DNA from: a filamentous cyanobacterium CCP2 | Lineage (GTDB): Bacteria > Cyanobacteriota > Cyanobacteriia > Elainellales > Elainellaceae | Assembly (NCBI GenBank): GCA_003003615.1 | Contig: PVWD01000016.1 | Coordinates: forward strand, 1-44,185 | Length of the DNA: 44,185 nucleotides | Direction of reading: 5' to 3' | In this document: piece after piece, positions 1 to 9,285 of the stretch | Position numbering within the stretch: position 1 is the stretch's first letter | How the letters are laid out: every line of letters starts with the position of its first letter | Notes under the pieces: model-generated | What the model was told of the DNA's origin: nothing | What the model saw: only the letters and a program-made list of their open reading frames with translations | The model's database searches: none | Made by a program: the position numbers and the translations under genes

Positions 1-100
1 ACCCCTCTCCCAGAGCAGGCGAGGGGCTTTCGACCCAGGTTTTTGGTTTGAAGTCCCGTCGCCCCTAGTGGGAGAAGGGATTTAGGGATGAGGGGAAAAA
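1..100. repeat. G-rich/C-rich dispersed intergenic repeat at contig start
   Basis: The first hundred bases carry a CCCTCTCCC-type block, then a GGGAGAAGGG/GATGAGGGG block. This is the style of simple dispersed repeat common between cyanobacterial genes. The two blocks can pair imperfectly. No gene is seen here. A contig starting inside such a repeat suggests that the assembly broke at multi-copy sequence. Confidence 0.4.
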
Positions 101-115
101 GATTTGTCAGTTAAC

Positions 116-149
116 CAGGGTGGGCTGGGTATCTTGCCTGCCCTTTCAA
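116..149 (-). repeat. partial copy of the 95-bp foldback repeat
   Basis: The block reads GGTGGGCTGGGTATCTTGCC on the plus strand. It resembles the reverse complement of the core of the full repeats at 300, 16180, 32868 and 37331. The flanking arms are not recognisable. Confidence 0.35.
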
Positions 150-244
150 GGTGAGGGAAATGATGGCGTGAATGTAGGGAGTTGTTTCATTTTTTGGATT
201 CTAGGGAAATCTACAGTTGGGATCTTTTAGCATAGATGCCGTTT

Positions 245-268
245 AACGGTTTACCCAACGGTTTACCC
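245..268 (+). repeat. 12-bp tandem duplication
   Basis: AACGGTTTACCC occurs twice in direct succession in the gene-free stretch upstream of the HpsJ-like gene. No function can be assigned. The rest of 1-521 holds repeats and no supported gene. Confidence 0.5.
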
Positions 269-299
269 AAATGACCTGCTATGGCGACGGATGGGCTTA

Positions 300-397
300 G
301 GGAACAAATTTAATAACTTGAAGTTCTTGTGGGGTGGGCACTTGCCCGCCTAGTCAACAAGACAGAATGATCATCGGTGATTGAATCCGCGATCCTT
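300..397 (-). repeat. dispersed foldback repeat, copy 1 (inverted orientation)
   Basis: Read on the minus strand this copy matches the copies at 16180, 32868 and 37331. It has a left arm with GGATTCAATCACC, a central GGCGGGCAAG.TGCCCACCCC core, then ACAAGAACTTCAAGTTATTAAA. The core is an inverted repeat around AAG(AT), and the outer arms are partly complementary to each other. The whole unit could fold like a small MITE. It encodes no protein. Confidence 0.75.
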
Positions 398-521
398 AGA
401 GACGCAGAACTTATCCAAATCATTTTGCCTACCGCCATAAACCAGTAAGATTGAGTGCTGTCCCCTAGATGTTTAATCAACTCCATTTTCTTAGCGCGTT
501 TCGTCATTAGAGAGTTTCACC

Positions 522-1316
522 ATGCAAGCGAAAAAAGCCTCCAGCCGCCCCATTACGCCATTGGTTTCCCTCACCCTGAAGGTGGTTGGCATCATCATTA
601 CGCTATCGACCTTACTGGATATTGTGATCCTGTCGATTCCGTTTCAACTCGCCAGCCGCGACTGGCAAATCGACTTTGTGACGCAGTTCGTCGATCGCGG
701 GATTGTGCCACTGATTGGGATTGTGCTATTCCTCACTGGGTTTTGGATCGACAACATGTCCGCAGGGGCAGCCACCGAACGCCGAGGCATGGCAAAAGAT
801 CCGCGCTTTTGGGCACTGGCTTTGTCCTGCATTTTGGGGGCACTGTTCCTGATTTTATTTCCTTTACACTTAAGTAATGTTCGGTTGGCTTATCAAGAGT
901 CGGCTCAGGGAATCGTGCAGGAAGCCACAAATGCCGAAGCCCGGGTGAGTGAAGAAGTTGAGTCTGAAATTAATACTCAGCGACAGCAAATTAATTTACT
1001 GTTGAGTGCGCCGCCTGAACAGGTAGATCAACTCGTGCAGCAAGGCCGACTTTCCCAAGAGCAAGCCGACCTGATCGCCCAGTTTAGAAATGATCCAGAA
1101 CAAATTGAGCCGTACTTGCAGCAAGGGCGGGGACAGTTAAACCAGCAGGTGGAAGAATTGCAAACCCAGATTGGCCTTCAGCGGCAGGAAGCCCAACAGC
1201 AGCTAAAAAATAGTGCGTTGCGATCGGGTTTACGAGTGGGGGTCAGCAGCCTTTTACTATCGATCGGATTTATTGTGATTGGCTGGCTGGGCTTAAAAAC
1301 CCTGCGGCAGTTATAA
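522..1316 (+). CDS. HpsJ-like membrane protein
   Basis: A 264-residue protein with three hydrophobic segments in the first half (about residues 13-41, 60-77 and 96-117). A long Gln/Glu-rich, probably coiled-coil stretch follows (about 125-230), then a last membrane segment (about 238-260). This architecture and the N-terminal sequence recall the cyanobacterial HpsJ family, named from the hormogonium polysaccharide locus and often found near exosortase-like or polysaccharide genes. The ATG at 522 follows a weak purine-rich stretch. A glycosyltransferase lies 87 bp downstream on the same strand, which fits a role in export or assembly of surface polysaccharide. That role is inference from family and neighbour. 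No catalytic motif is seen. Confidence 0.7.
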   Translation: MQAKKASSRPITPLVSLTLKVVGIIITLSTLLDIVILSIPFQLASRDWQIDFVTQFVDRGIVPLIGIVLFLTGFWIDNMSAGAATERRGMAKDPRFWALALSCILGALFLILFPLHLSNVRLAYQESAQGIVQEATNAEARVSEEVESEINTQRQQINLLLSAPPEQVDQLVQQGRLSQEQADLIAQFRNDPEQIEPYLQQGRGQLNQQVEELQTQIGLQRQEAQQQLKNSALRSGLRVGVSSLLLSIGFIVIGWLGLKTLRQL

Positions 1317-1403
1317 CCATGTAGCCCATCCACCAGAGTTGCAATCTCCCCAAAGGACAGGCACGTACCTGTTCTAATTCTTTCTCCCTTCAACCTTCCT
1401 TCT

Positions 1404-2282
1404 ATGCTCTCTATCTACATCCTGACGCACAACGAAGAAATTGATATTGCCGATTGTATTGAGTCTGCCCTGCTGTCCGATGATGTGGTGGTCGTGGACT
1501 CCTTCAGCACCGATCGCACCATTGAAATTGCCGATCGTTATGCTGTGAATCGGTCTTCGGTACGGGTAGTGCAGCATCGCTTTGAAAGTCATGGCAGACA
1601 GCGTACCTGGATGTTGGAAAATATTCCGCCAAAGCATGAGTGGGTTTACATCTTAGAAGCCGATGAGCGGATGACTCCTGCCTTGTTTCAGGAGTGTCTT
1701 CGGGCGATCGAATTGGGGGACTGCGTTGGCTACTATGTGGCGGAACGGGTGATGTTTATGGGGCGGTGGATTCGTCGCAGTACGCAGTATCCTCGGTATC
1801 AGTTGCGGTTGCTCAGGCATGGGCAGGTTTGGTTTAGCGATTATGGCCATACGGAGCGGGAAGCGTGCAATGGCAAAACGGGCTTCTTGAAGGAAACCTA
1901 TCCTCACTACACATGCAGCAAGGGCTTAAGCCGATGGATTGAAAAACACAATCGGTATTCCACGGATGAGGCGATCGAAACTCTCCAGCAGCTACAGTCA
2001 GGCACAGTCAACTGGCACAACTTATTTTTTGGTGCCACAGAAGTCGATCGCCGCCGTGCCCTGAAGGATTTATCCTTGCGAATGCCGTTTCGTCCTCTGG
2101 TGCGGTTCATTTACATGTATGTATTTTTGGGCGGATGGATGGATGGCAAAGCAGGGTTTACCTGGTGTACGTTGCAGGCGTTTTATGAGTATCTGATTCT
2201 CTTGAAGACGTGGGAACTTCAGCAGATTCCGTCTGAATCACCAACACCGCACAGGGAGCATGGTGCAACACATAGTTACTGA
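1404..2282 (+). CDS. glycosyltransferase family 2 protein
   Basis: A 292-residue GT2 enzyme of the LpsA/WaaE-like type. It opens with a nucleotide-sugar binding strand (SIYILTHNEE, residues 3-12). VVVDSFSTDRT follows near 30-40, and an EADER acidic metal/donor motif lies near residues 85-89. No N-terminal signal is seen. It probably transfers a sugar from a nucleotide donor onto a lipid or polysaccharide acceptor at the cytoplasmic face of the membrane. It follows the HpsJ-like gene and probably shares its transcript. Its last 125 bp overlap, tail-to-tail, the end of the universal stress protein gene on the other strand, so both C-termini are coded by the same DNA. The acceptor cannot be told from sequence. 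Confidence 0.85.
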   Translation: MLSIYILTHNEEIDIADCIESALLSDDVVVVDSFSTDRTIEIADRYAVNRSSVRVVQHRFESHGRQRTWMLENIPPKHEWVYILEADERMTPALFQECLRAIELGDCVGYYVAERVMFMGRWIRRSTQYPRYQLRLLRHGQVWFSDYGHTEREACNGKTGFLKETYPHYTCSKGLSRWIEKHNRYSTDEAIETLQQLQSGTVNWHNLFFGATEVDRRRALKDLSLRMPFRPLVRFIYMYVFLGGWMDGKAGFTWCTLQAFYEYLILLKTWELQQIPSESPTPHREHGATHSY

Positions 2283-2703
2283 CGCTGCCCAAAAGAGCCT
2301 CTGTGAATCCTTTGCGTCCTCTTCGCCCCAAAACGATCAGATCAGCCCCCCACCGTTGCGCCATTTGACAAAGGCCCTGCCCTGGATCGATCGTCTGATA
2401 ATCTGTTTCGGTATACACACCCTGTTCCGCTGCCCGATTGCAGTAATGGGTCAGCAAGGATTTGGTATGCTGCATTTGCTGTTCCAACCGCACGACTTCA
2501 GTTTGGTAAGCCTGATTGATGTAATGAGGCGGTAGCCCAAATTCGCCGGAAAGTGGAGGAGACATGAGCACCGTATCTGCGGTGAGGCAGTGATACAGTT
2601 TCAAACAAGCTTGATTGGCTTTCGCAATCTCCAAAGCCTGTTCAAACACAGTTTCACTCAGGGAAGAATGATCGATCGCAACAAGAACCTTTTTAAACCC
2701 CAT
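2158..2703 (-). CDS. universal stress protein (UspA family)
   Basis: A 181-residue Usp-domain protein. The first strand, KKVLVAIDHSS (residues 4-14), carries the usual Asp. The ATP-binding-class signature is clear near the C-terminus: GADLIVLGRRGRKGF followed by LLGSVSNYVLHHAPCAVLVI (G-x2-G-x9-G-S). These proteins are soluble and bind ATP or AMP in stress or signalling responses. A strong Shine-Dalgarno GGGAGG precedes the ATG at 2703. The last ~25 residues beyond the domain are polar and lie wholly in the DNA that also codes the C-terminus of the convergent glycosyltransferase, so this tail may be poorly constrained. Confidence 0.9.
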   Translation of the reverse strand: MGFKKVLVAIDHSSLSETVFEQALEIAKANQACLKLYHCLTADTVLMSPPLSGEFGLPPHYINQAYQTEVVRLEQQMQHTKSLLTHYCNRAAEQGVYTETDYQTIDPGQGLCQMAQRWGADLIVLGRRGRKGFTEALLGSVSNYVLHHAPCAVLVIQTESAEVPTSSRESDTHKTPATYTR

Positions 2704-2880
2704 AGTGACCTCCCTCAGCCACAGGATAAAAATAATTTTCTTCTACACAAAACCTAGCGCACTTAGGGAACCGCGATCGGGTTTTGCAACAAGGCTTGAT
2801 GTTTGTGGCAACGGATGGAATGGAGAACGGCGATCGATTCTCACACTCAACCCCCCTCCCCACTCCCGCTTCCCAGATCC

Positions 2881-4119
2881 CTATCCTCTCACCTGTCCAC
2901 TCGTTGCCAACACTCGCGCACTCACGCCAAAGACGCGCAGCAAACCTTCAGAATCGGAATGGTTATAGTCGCCAATCCCTTCCATTGAAGCGTTCTCCTC
3001 AGAATAGAGAATGTGTGGCACATCTGCTGCACTAACAAAAGAGAGGGTTCCTTTATACAGAGATACTGTAATTGTTCCCGTTGCTAATTCTGCGGTGCAT
3101 TGAATCGCTTGACGAGCCATCTGCGTCGCCAGGTCATACCAATAGCCCTGGTAAATTTGCTTGGCAATCAGTAGGGAAAGCTGATCATAAAACTCGCGAG
3201 CCCGCCGATCGAGAATCAGTTGCAGCAAATAGGCGTAGCAGGTTCCCAAAATCTCGACCCCTGGACTTTCGTAGACCCCACGAGATTTGATTCCCACAAA
3301 GCGGTTTTCCACCAGATGCGTCCCAATACCAATGCCATATTTACCGCCGATCGCATTCACCTGCATGAAGACATTGACCAGATCCAGGGGCTGACCATTG
3401 ATGGCAACGGGGCGGCCCTTTTCAAACCGGATGGACAACTCTTCAGCTTGATCCGGAGCCTCGGCAGGGTAGCAGCCCATGATCGGTTTAACGAATTGCG
3501 CGGGCGTGGTCAGCGATTCCAGCATCCCGGATTCGTGGGTTAAACCAAGCAGGTTGGCATCGGTGGAGTAGGGCTTGTCCTTGGAAGCGGTGATGGGCAA
3601 CCCTTTCTCTTGGCAAAAGTCGATCATTTCTGTGCGTCCGGGGAACCGCGCTAGAAACGCTTCATCCCGCCAAGGGGCGTACACTTCAAACTCAGGAGCT
3701 AACATATTGGTGATGAGTTGAAACCGCACCTGATCATTGCCGCGTCCGGTGGCTCCATGACTGAAGACCGTTAAACCTCGTTCCTGCATGGCTTCAATCA
3801 TGGCTTTGGACAAAACACACCGCGCAATTCCTGTGGTATTCCAATACCGCCCCTCATAACAAGCCTGCGCCTGGATAACATCTACCCCAATCTCCGCGAT
3901 CGCCTCCCGGCAGGGCAACAACACAAAGTCCACGGCTCCCGCCAACGACATACGTTCCCGAATGGCTTCCACATCGTCCTCATCGGGTTGCCCCAAGTCT
4001 GCTGTAAAGCACACCACATTCACCCCCTGATCCGTCAACCAACGGGTAATCGTACAGCTATCTAAACCGCCAGACCCGGCAAAGGCGATCGTTTTTCCCT
4101 GTAAATCCTGTGCTTTCAT
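2881..4119 (-). CDS. argG: argininosuccinate synthase, divergent type
   Basis: A 412-residue enzyme of the argininosuccinate synthase family. It ligates citrulline and aspartate with ATP to give argininosuccinate in arginine synthesis. The PP-loop reads FAGSGGLDS (SGGLDS at about residues 16-21), and ADLGQPDEDD, GATGRGNDQVRF, KPYSTDANLLG and ENRFVGIKSRGVYESPG follow. Several of these match the long E. coli-type enzyme better than the usual ~400-residue cyanobacterial one (AYSGGLDTS, SPYSIDRNLLG). It may therefore be a second, laterally acquired or specialised copy; this is inference. The ATG at 4119 is chosen over a TTG six bases upstream because GAGG sits about ten bases before it. It stands alone, 177 bp from usp. 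Confidence 0.8.
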   Translation of the reverse strand: MKAQDLQGKTIAFAGSGGLDSCTITRWLTDQGVNVVCFTADLGQPDEDDVEAIRERMSLAGAVDFVLLPCREAIAEIGVDVIQAQACYEGRYWNTTGIARCVLSKAMIEAMQERGLTVFSHGATGRGNDQVRFQLITNMLAPEFEVYAPWRDEAFLARFPGRTEMIDFCQEKGLPITASKDKPYSTDANLLGLTHESGMLESLTTPAQFVKPIMGCYPAEAPDQAEELSIRFEKGRPVAINGQPLDLVNVFMQVNAIGGKYGIGIGTHLVENRFVGIKSRGVYESPGVEILGTCYAYLLQLILDRRAREFYDQLSLLIAKQIYQGYWYDLATQMARQAIQCTAELATGTITVSLYKGTLSFVSAADVPHILYSEENASMEGIGDYNHSDSEGLLRVFGVSARVLATSGQVRG

Positions 4120-4534
4120 GGCCAAATTTCCTCAATCGTAGCTGGCTTTTGATGCAAAGTCTTCATTATCTAACCAAAAGAGAACCAATCCTGTTGGCAT
4201 CTCTACAGATTTTGGATTGTCTTCATGAGATGTGAATCCTCTCAATGGATGACCAGATTGATCGGGAATTTTGCGGCTCTACGCCAATGCGCTTAATCAT
4301 TTGATACATTAAATTTAATACATGCGTACCCACCCAAAATCTGATTTACCTTTTGGCTTCTAGCTCGAAATTAGGAGGCTGGCATCAGAGGAAATGGGGG
4401 CTTTAGTTATTGGGAATGAATGTTGGCAACCCTAGTAATGGAGTTTTACACACATAAATTCTTAAAAATGTCTAGATATAGCGTTCAGGATCAGTTACTC
4501 TAAGTCTCAGCCTTACGATCTGGTTTGAGAAATT
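4120..4534. other. divergent intergenic region argG / dnaE-N
   Basis: About 415 bp without a supported gene, between the minus-strand argG and the plus-strand dnaE-N. It is AT-rich and should hold both promoters. The only distinctive item is the block at 4486-4503 described separately. Confidence 0.5.
4486..4503 (+). promoter_or_regulatory. sequence block shared with the tig upstream region
   Basis: CAGGATCAGTTACTCTAA lies about 32 bp before the dnaE-N start. Nearly the same string, CAGGATCAGTTACTATAG, lies about 60 bp before tig at 20950-20967. The two match at 16 of the first 17 positions. It could be a promoter or regulator site common to two housekeeping genes. That is inference from two occurrences only. 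Confidence 0.3.
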
Positions 4535-7114
4535 ATGTCCTTTGTTGGTCTGCACACCCACAGTGATTACAGTTTGCTAGACGGAGCCAGTCAACTGCCG
4601 GAACTGGTCGATCGCGTGGTGGAATTGGGAATGCCTGCCATTGCCCTAACGGATCATGGGGTGATGTATGGGGCGATCGAATTGCTGAAGGTGTGTAAGG
4701 CGAAGGGTGTCAAGCCCATCATCGGCAATGAGATGTATGTGATTAACGGCGATATTTCTAAGCAAGAACGCCGGCCGCGCTATCACCAGGTCGTTTTAGC
4801 CAAGAACACCCAAGGATACAAGAATCTCGTTAAATTAACGACAATTTCTCACTTGCAGGGGACTCAGGGCAAAGGAATTTTTTCCCGTCCTTGCATTAAC
4901 AAAGACTTTATTGAGCAATATCACGAAGGGCTGATTGTGACGAGCGGCTGTCGGGCCGGGGAAGTGCCCCAGGCAATTCTGCAAGGCAAACCGGAGATTG
5001 CAAGACGGGTGGCAAAGTGGTATCAAGACTTATTTGGTGAGGATTATTATCTGGAAATTCAGGATCATGGCTATCTTGAAGACCGGATTGTTAATGTGGA
5101 ACTGGTTAACATCGCCCGCGAACTAGATATTCAAATTATTGCTACCAACGATTCTCACTTTACGGGCTGTAGTGATGTGGAAGCTCACGATGCCCTGCTC
5201 TGCATCCAAACGGGCAAGCTAATTACCGAAGAAAAACGGCTGCGCTATAGCGGGACGGAATACCTGAAGTCGGCGGAGGAAATGCGCCATCTATTTCGCG
5301 ATCATTTGCCCGATGCGGTGATTCAAGAGGCGATCGACACGACTCTACAAGTTGCCGAAAAGGTGGAGAGCTACGACATTTTGGGTGCCCCCCGCATTCC
5401 CGATTATCCCGTTCCTGAAGGGCATACCGTCGCCACTTATCTAGAAGATAAAACGCGAGAAGGCTTGCTAGAACGCTTCAACCTCCAGTCCTACGATGAA
5501 TTGGAAGACCGCTACAAGGAACGACTGGATTACGAACTGCAAATGATGCACCAGATGGGCTTTGATGCCTACTTTCTGGTGGTGTGGGACTATATTAAGT
5601 TTGCCAGGGATAATGGGATTCCGGTGGGGCCGGGGCGAGGGTCGGCGGCAGGTTCGCTGGTGGCCTATGCATTGCGGATTACCAATATCGATCCAGTCCA
5701 TCATGGGCTACTGTTTGAGCGATTCCTCAATCCAGAACGAAAGTCGATGCCGGATATTGATACTGATTTCTGCATCGAGCGCCGCGATGAGGTGATCCAA
5801 TACGTCACCCACAAGTACGGCACAGAGCGAGTCGCCCAAATCATTACCTACAACCGCATGACCTCTAAGGCGGTACTTAAAGACGTGGCGCGGGTGCTGG
5901 ATATTCCCTATGCTGAATCCGATCGGATGGCAAAGATGATTCCGGTGGTGCGGGGTAAGCCGACTAAGCTAAAGGTGATGATTTCTGATACTACTCCGGC
6001 TCCAGAGTTTAAGGAGAAGTACGAAAACGATCCGAAGGTGCGCCACTGGCTAGATATGGCGATGCGGATTGAGGGCACGAACAAAAGTGTCGGCATCCAT
6101 GCGGCGGGTGTGGTGATTTCGGCACAGCCATTGGATGAAGTGGTTCCTCTGCAACGCAATGCGGATGGCTCGGTTTTCACGCAATACTACATGGAGGATA
6201 TTGAGTCCCTTGGTCTGCTAAAAATGGACTTCCTGGGTCTCAAAAACCTGACGATGATCCAGAAAACGATCGATCTCATCAAGCAAACTCATCAGGTGGA
6301 TGTAGACCTCGATCGGTTGCCTTTGGATGATCCAAAATCCTATCAACTGTTGGGACGAGGGGAACTGGAGGGGATTTTCCAGTTGGAATCTTCTGGAATG
6401 CGGCAGATCGTCCGTGACTTAAAGCCGTCTGGGTTAGAAGATATTTCGTCCGTGTTGGCATTGTACCGTCCTGGGCCCTTAGATGCAGGGCTAATTCCTA
6501 AGTTTATTAACCGCAAACATGGAATTGAAAAAATTGATTATGAGCATGATCTTTTAAAGCCAATTCTGAGTGAAACCTATGGAATTATGGTGTATCAAGA
6601 GCAAATTATGAAAATTGCTCAAGACATGGGTGGTTACTCGTTAGGTCAAGCTGATCTGCTCCGACGAGCAATGGGTAAAAAGAAAAAAGAGGAGATGGAA
6701 AAGCACCAAACCATCTTTGTCGAAGGAGCAAAGAAAAGCGGGGTTGATGCCAAAATTGCGGCTGATCTGTTTGAACAAATGGTGAAGTTTGCGGAGTATT
6801 GCTTGAGTTATGAGACAGAAATTCTAACGGTTGAGTATGGCCCACTGCCGATCGGTAAAATTGTTGAACAAAAAATTAAATGCTCGATCTACAGCGTTGA
6901 TTCAAATGGCTATATTTATAGCCAATCGATCGCCCAATGGCACGATCGGGGTCAGCAAGAATTGTTTGAATATCAGTTAGAAGATGGCTCTGTCATTCGC
7001 GCGACAAAAGATCATAAATTCATGACTGAATCAGGGCAGATGTTAGCAATTGATGAGATTTTTGAGCAGGGATTAGAGCTAGTGCAGATGAGAGTTCCGG
7101 CGATCGTGGGTTAA
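4535..7114 (+). CDS. dnaE: DNA polymerase III alpha subunit, N-terminal part fused to N-intein
   Basis: An 859-residue precursor: 755 residues of DnaE N-extein plus a 104-residue N-terminal split intein. The N-terminal PHP domain starts with [16 protein letters not shown]. The polymerase core contains [11 protein letters not shown] and the catalytic acidic motif MPDIDTDFC (Asp 407 and 409). The extein ends ...KFAEY directly before intein Cys1. The C-terminal DnaE half is encoded on the same strand starting at 9346. After trans-splicing the two exteins give 1166 residues, the usual size of bacterial DnaE. In well-studied cyanobacteria the two halves are far apart in the genome; here only 2.2 kb separates them. 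The product is the replicative polymerase subunit. Confidence 0.97.
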   Translation: MSFVGLHTHSDYSLLDGASQLPELVDRVVELGMPAIALTDHGVMYGAIELLKVCKAKGVKPIIGNEMYVINGDISKQERRPRYHQVVLAKNTQGYKNLVKLTTISHLQGTQGKGIFSRPCINKDFIEQYHEGLIVTSGCRAGEVPQAILQGKPEIARRVAKWYQDLFGEDYYLEIQDHGYLEDRIVNVELVNIARELDIQIIATNDSHFTGCSDVEAHDALLCIQTGKLITEEKRLRYSGTEYLKSAEEMRHLFRDHLPDAVIQEAIDTTLQVAEKVESYDILGAPRIPDYPVPEGHTVATYLEDKTREGLLERFNLQSYDELEDRYKERLDYELQMMHQMGFDAYFLVVWDYIKFARDNGIPVGPGRGSAAGSLVAYALRITNIDPVHHGLLFERFLNPERKSMPDIDTDFCIERRDEVIQYVTHKYGTERVAQIITYNRMTSKAVLKDVARVLDIPYAESDRMAKMIPVVRGKPTKLKVMISDTTPAPEFKEKYENDPKVRHWLDMAMRIEGTNKSVGIHAAGVVISAQPLDEVVPLQRNADGSVFTQYYMEDIESLGLLKMDFLGLKNLTMIQKTIDLIKQTHQVDVDLDRLPLDDPKSYQLLGRGELEGIFQLESSGMRQIVRDLKPSGLEDISSVLALYRPGPLDAGLIPKFINRKHGIEKIDYEHDLLKPILSETYGIMVYQEQIMKIAQDMGGYSLGQADLLRRAMGKKKKEEMEKHQTIFVEGAKKSGVDAKIAADLFEQMVKFAEYCLSYETEILTVEYGPLPIGKIVEQKIKCSIYSVDSNGYIYSQSIAQWHDRGQQELFEYQLEDGSVIRATKDHKFMTESGQMLAIDEIFEQGLELVQMRVPAIVG
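6800..7111 (+). other. DnaE split intein, N-terminal fragment (Int-N)
   Basis: A 104-residue intein half fused in frame to dnaE-N. Block A starts at Cys1 with [14 protein letters not shown]. Block B is [14 protein letters not shown], with the catalytic Thr and His of the TxxH motif. It closely resembles the Npu/Ssp DnaE Int-N, whose usual length is 102-123 residues. It associates with Int-C (9346-9456) and carries out protein trans-splicing. It ends at a TAA exactly where the inserted module begins. Confidence 0.96.
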
Positions 7115-7196
7115 ATCTTTCTGTTCAAGATAAGCAACAATGCGGCAGGGGAATACTGGATGAGGCAAAACCACTGCATAACAATGGAGCAAACCA

Positions 7197-8462
7197 ATGA
7201 CGACCCTCACTACCACTTTTGATATCCCTGCCAAAATCCTTGAAGGACTAATGAATGGCTCCTACGAGCGTGTGGGCGGAATTGTGCGAGATGCAGTGAC
7301 AAAACAAATTGTCATGTGGTTGAGGGAACCACGCCATTCTCCTATCCCTTCACCTGTAACGCTTCCTCTCAATCCAGTAACCGGAGCACTAAGTTTAGTG
7401 GTTTCTGTGGTGAATGCTGGAGTTTCAATGCACGGCTTGAATCAAGTCAACGGAAAGCTTGATGGGATGAGCCAGCAGATTGGGACGATCGCCCAGACCG
7501 TTCAGCGCATGGAGGGCGTATTGCAAGTCACATCGGCTGCCAGCATTTTGAACCTCGGAGTTTCGGCGGCGGGCTTCGCAGTTATCCTTCATCGCTTGAA
7601 CGAATTAGAAAAGCGGTTGCAGAAGTCACAGGAGATCCTGAGCAAGATTAATCACAAAATTGATCTAGGGTACTATGCAAACTTCAGAGCAGCCTTAGAT
7701 CTGGCACATAGTGCATTTACCATGAGCAGTCCAGAAAACCGCAAGAATTGTGCGTTGCAGGCGATCAATCGATTTCTTGAAGCTGAACATATCTATGCCG
7801 ATTATGTCGATCAAGAGCTTGAAAAAAAAAGTCAGATTGCGGATGAATATCTTCTCACTTTGTCGCTCGCTTATCTTGCTGAAGCTCGTTGCTATTTAGA
7901 GCTAGAAGAATTTGACACTGCCCTCCAGCGATTTAAAGAAGGTTCTGTAAAAATTCGATCGCGCATTTGTCGATACATTGAATTACTTCTAACCTCGAAT
8001 CCCGCTGCCTATCTCCACCCACAGCTAAAAGAACAAATTGATTTACGTCGGCTAACCAAGATTTACCAGTGGATTGATCCCACCTTAGATGAGGCTACCG
8101 TTTTTGAATTGCAACGCGAAAATTTGTATAACTTAGACAAAGAGCAAAGCATTGTTTCAGGCTATAAATGGGTGGCATCTTTGCCAGATGCGATCGTCAT
8201 GAGTACTGAAGTGAAAGGGACAATTTTTGGTAACAAAGAAGAAACAAAAGAAGAAGCGATGAAGCGGCTCCCTCAGGTGTTTGAAGTAATGGAATCAATG
8301 GTAGAGACAAACCAGCGTTTTGAAGCCTACCAACTAGAAATTCAAGCGCTTGCTCAGTTGGGGATGAGTTTTCATGAATGGTCAAATCTTTCTGCTACGG
8401 AATCTCAGCCTGAAAATATGAACCTGATGTATATTCTTCCTTCTGAACCTTTATCTTTATGA
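7197..8462 (+). CDS. unknown protein with hydrophobic segments and coiled coil, inserted within split dnaE
   Basis: I do not recognise this 421-residue protein. The N-terminus (about 1-45) looks globular. Two hydrophobic stretches lie at about residues 62-79 and 112-132, separated by a polar, probably helical linker. A heptad-like coiled coil follows (about 133-155), then an all-helical, charged half with alternating LAEARCYLELEEFDTALQRF-type helices that resemble a TPR-like fold. No homing-endonuclease motif (LAGLIDADG, GIY-YIG, HNH) and no clear nuclease or ATPase motif is visible. GGAG lies seven bases before the ATG. The methyltransferase starts 13 bp after its stop, so the two are probably co-transcribed. 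The hydrophobic pair plus coiled coil recalls membrane-acting toxins or effectors, but that is only analogy. GATC-rich codon contexts resemble the host's. Confidence 0.75.
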   Translation: MTTLTTTFDIPAKILEGLMNGSYERVGGIVRDAVTKQIVMWLREPRHSPIPSPVTLPLNPVTGALSLVVSVVNAGVSMHGLNQVNGKLDGMSQQIGTIAQTVQRMEGVLQVTSAASILNLGVSAAGFAVILHRLNELEKRLQKSQEILSKINHKIDLGYYANFRAALDLAHSAFTMSSPENRKNCALQAINRFLEAEHIYADYVDQELEKKSQIADEYLLTLSLAYLAEARCYLELEEFDTALQRFKEGSVKIRSRICRYIELLLTSNPAAYLHPQLKEQIDLRRLTKIYQWIDPTLDEATVFELQRENLYNLDKEQSIVSGYKWVASLPDAIVMSTEVKGTIFGNKEETKEEAMKRLPQVFEVMESMVETNQRFEAYQLEIQALAQLGMSFHEWSNLSATESQPENMNLMYILPSEPLSL

Positions 8463-8475
8463 AATAATTCCGACC

Positions 8476-9285
8476 ATGCCTCCACTGAAAAGTCCTCTCC
8501 GCTATCCAGGTGGAAAATCGAAAGCTTTAGATAGGATCATTCCATCTATTCCATCAAGCATTACTGAATATCGAGAGCCTTTTTTGGGTGGAGGTTCAGT
8601 TTTTCTTGCCGTAAAACAACTGTTTGGTAGTCAGATTCAAAGATATTGGATTAACGATCTAAACTTTGATTTATTTTGCTTTTGGCGATACGCTCAAGCT
8701 GAGATTGAATCCCTTGCAGATGAGGTAGATACAATCAAAAAAAAATACGTCAACGGCAGAGAGTTATTTGCACATTACACTCATCAAGATCTCAAACTGA
8801 GCGAATTTGAGCGAGCAGTCCGGTTCTTTGTTCTAAACCGCATCACCTTTTCAGGAACCGTGGATTCAGGCGGCTATTCCCAACAAGCGTTTGAACGACG
8901 ATTTACTGATTCTTCGATCGATCGACTGCGGAAACTCTCTGATTATTTGTCATCTGTTGACATTACAAACAGCGACTACGAAAACCTGCTATTTCAAGAG
9001 GGTGAAAATGTCTTCATTTTTCTTGATCCGCCTTATTTAAGTGCAACAAAATCCAAGCTGTATGGCACAAAAGGTAATCTACATACTATATTTGATCACG
9101 ATCGATTTGCCAAAAATATGCGCCAATGCCCGCACAAGTGGTTAATCACGTATGATGACTCTCCAGAAGTAAGAAAGCGATTTGATTTTGCTAAAATTAC
9201 TGAGTGGTCGCTTCAATATGGCATGAATAATTACAAACAGGAATGTGCCGCCCGTGGTCGGGAATTACTCATTCAAAATTATTAA
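8476..9285 (+). CDS. D12-class DNA adenine N6-methyltransferase (Dam-like)
   Basis: A 269-residue methyltransferase of the alpha/D12 class (Dam, M.DpnII type). The N-terminal RYPGGKSKAL (residues 9-18) and the SAM-binding EPFLGGGSVF (about 34-43) come before the catalytic DPPY at 184-187. This motif order is typical of Dam-like enzymes. The middle segment carries the conserved FFVLNRITFSGTV. It methylates the N6 of adenine in DNA. Related enzymes often act at GATC, which is also the centre of HIP1 sites, but the target here is unproven. No restriction enzyme gene is recognisable beside it; the preceding 421-residue gene is the only partner. The pair sits inside the split dnaE locus and is co-oriented with it. 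Confidence 0.93.
   Translation: MPPLKSPLRYPGGKSKALDRIIPSIPSSITEYREPFLGGGSVFLAVKQLFGSQIQRYWINDLNFDLFCFWRYAQAEIESLADEVDTIKKKYVNGRELFAHYTHQDLKLSEFERAVRFFVLNRITFSGTVDSGGYSQQAFERRFTDSSIDRLRKLSDYLSSVDITNSDYENLLFQEGENVFIFLDPPYLSATKSKLYGTKGNLHTIFDHDRFAKNMRQCPHKWLITYDDSPEVRKRFDFAKITEWSLQYGMNNYKQECAARGRELLIQNY

Noticed and set aside
310-507. 65-codon minus-strand frame near the contig start
   Set aside because: Its second half is the foldback repeat, and open frames in repeat copies are accidental.
7197-8462. Homing endonuclease between the intein halves
   Set aside because: This was the expected occupant of the slot, but no LAGLIDADG, GIY-YIG, HNH or Vsr-like motif can be seen in the 421-residue protein.
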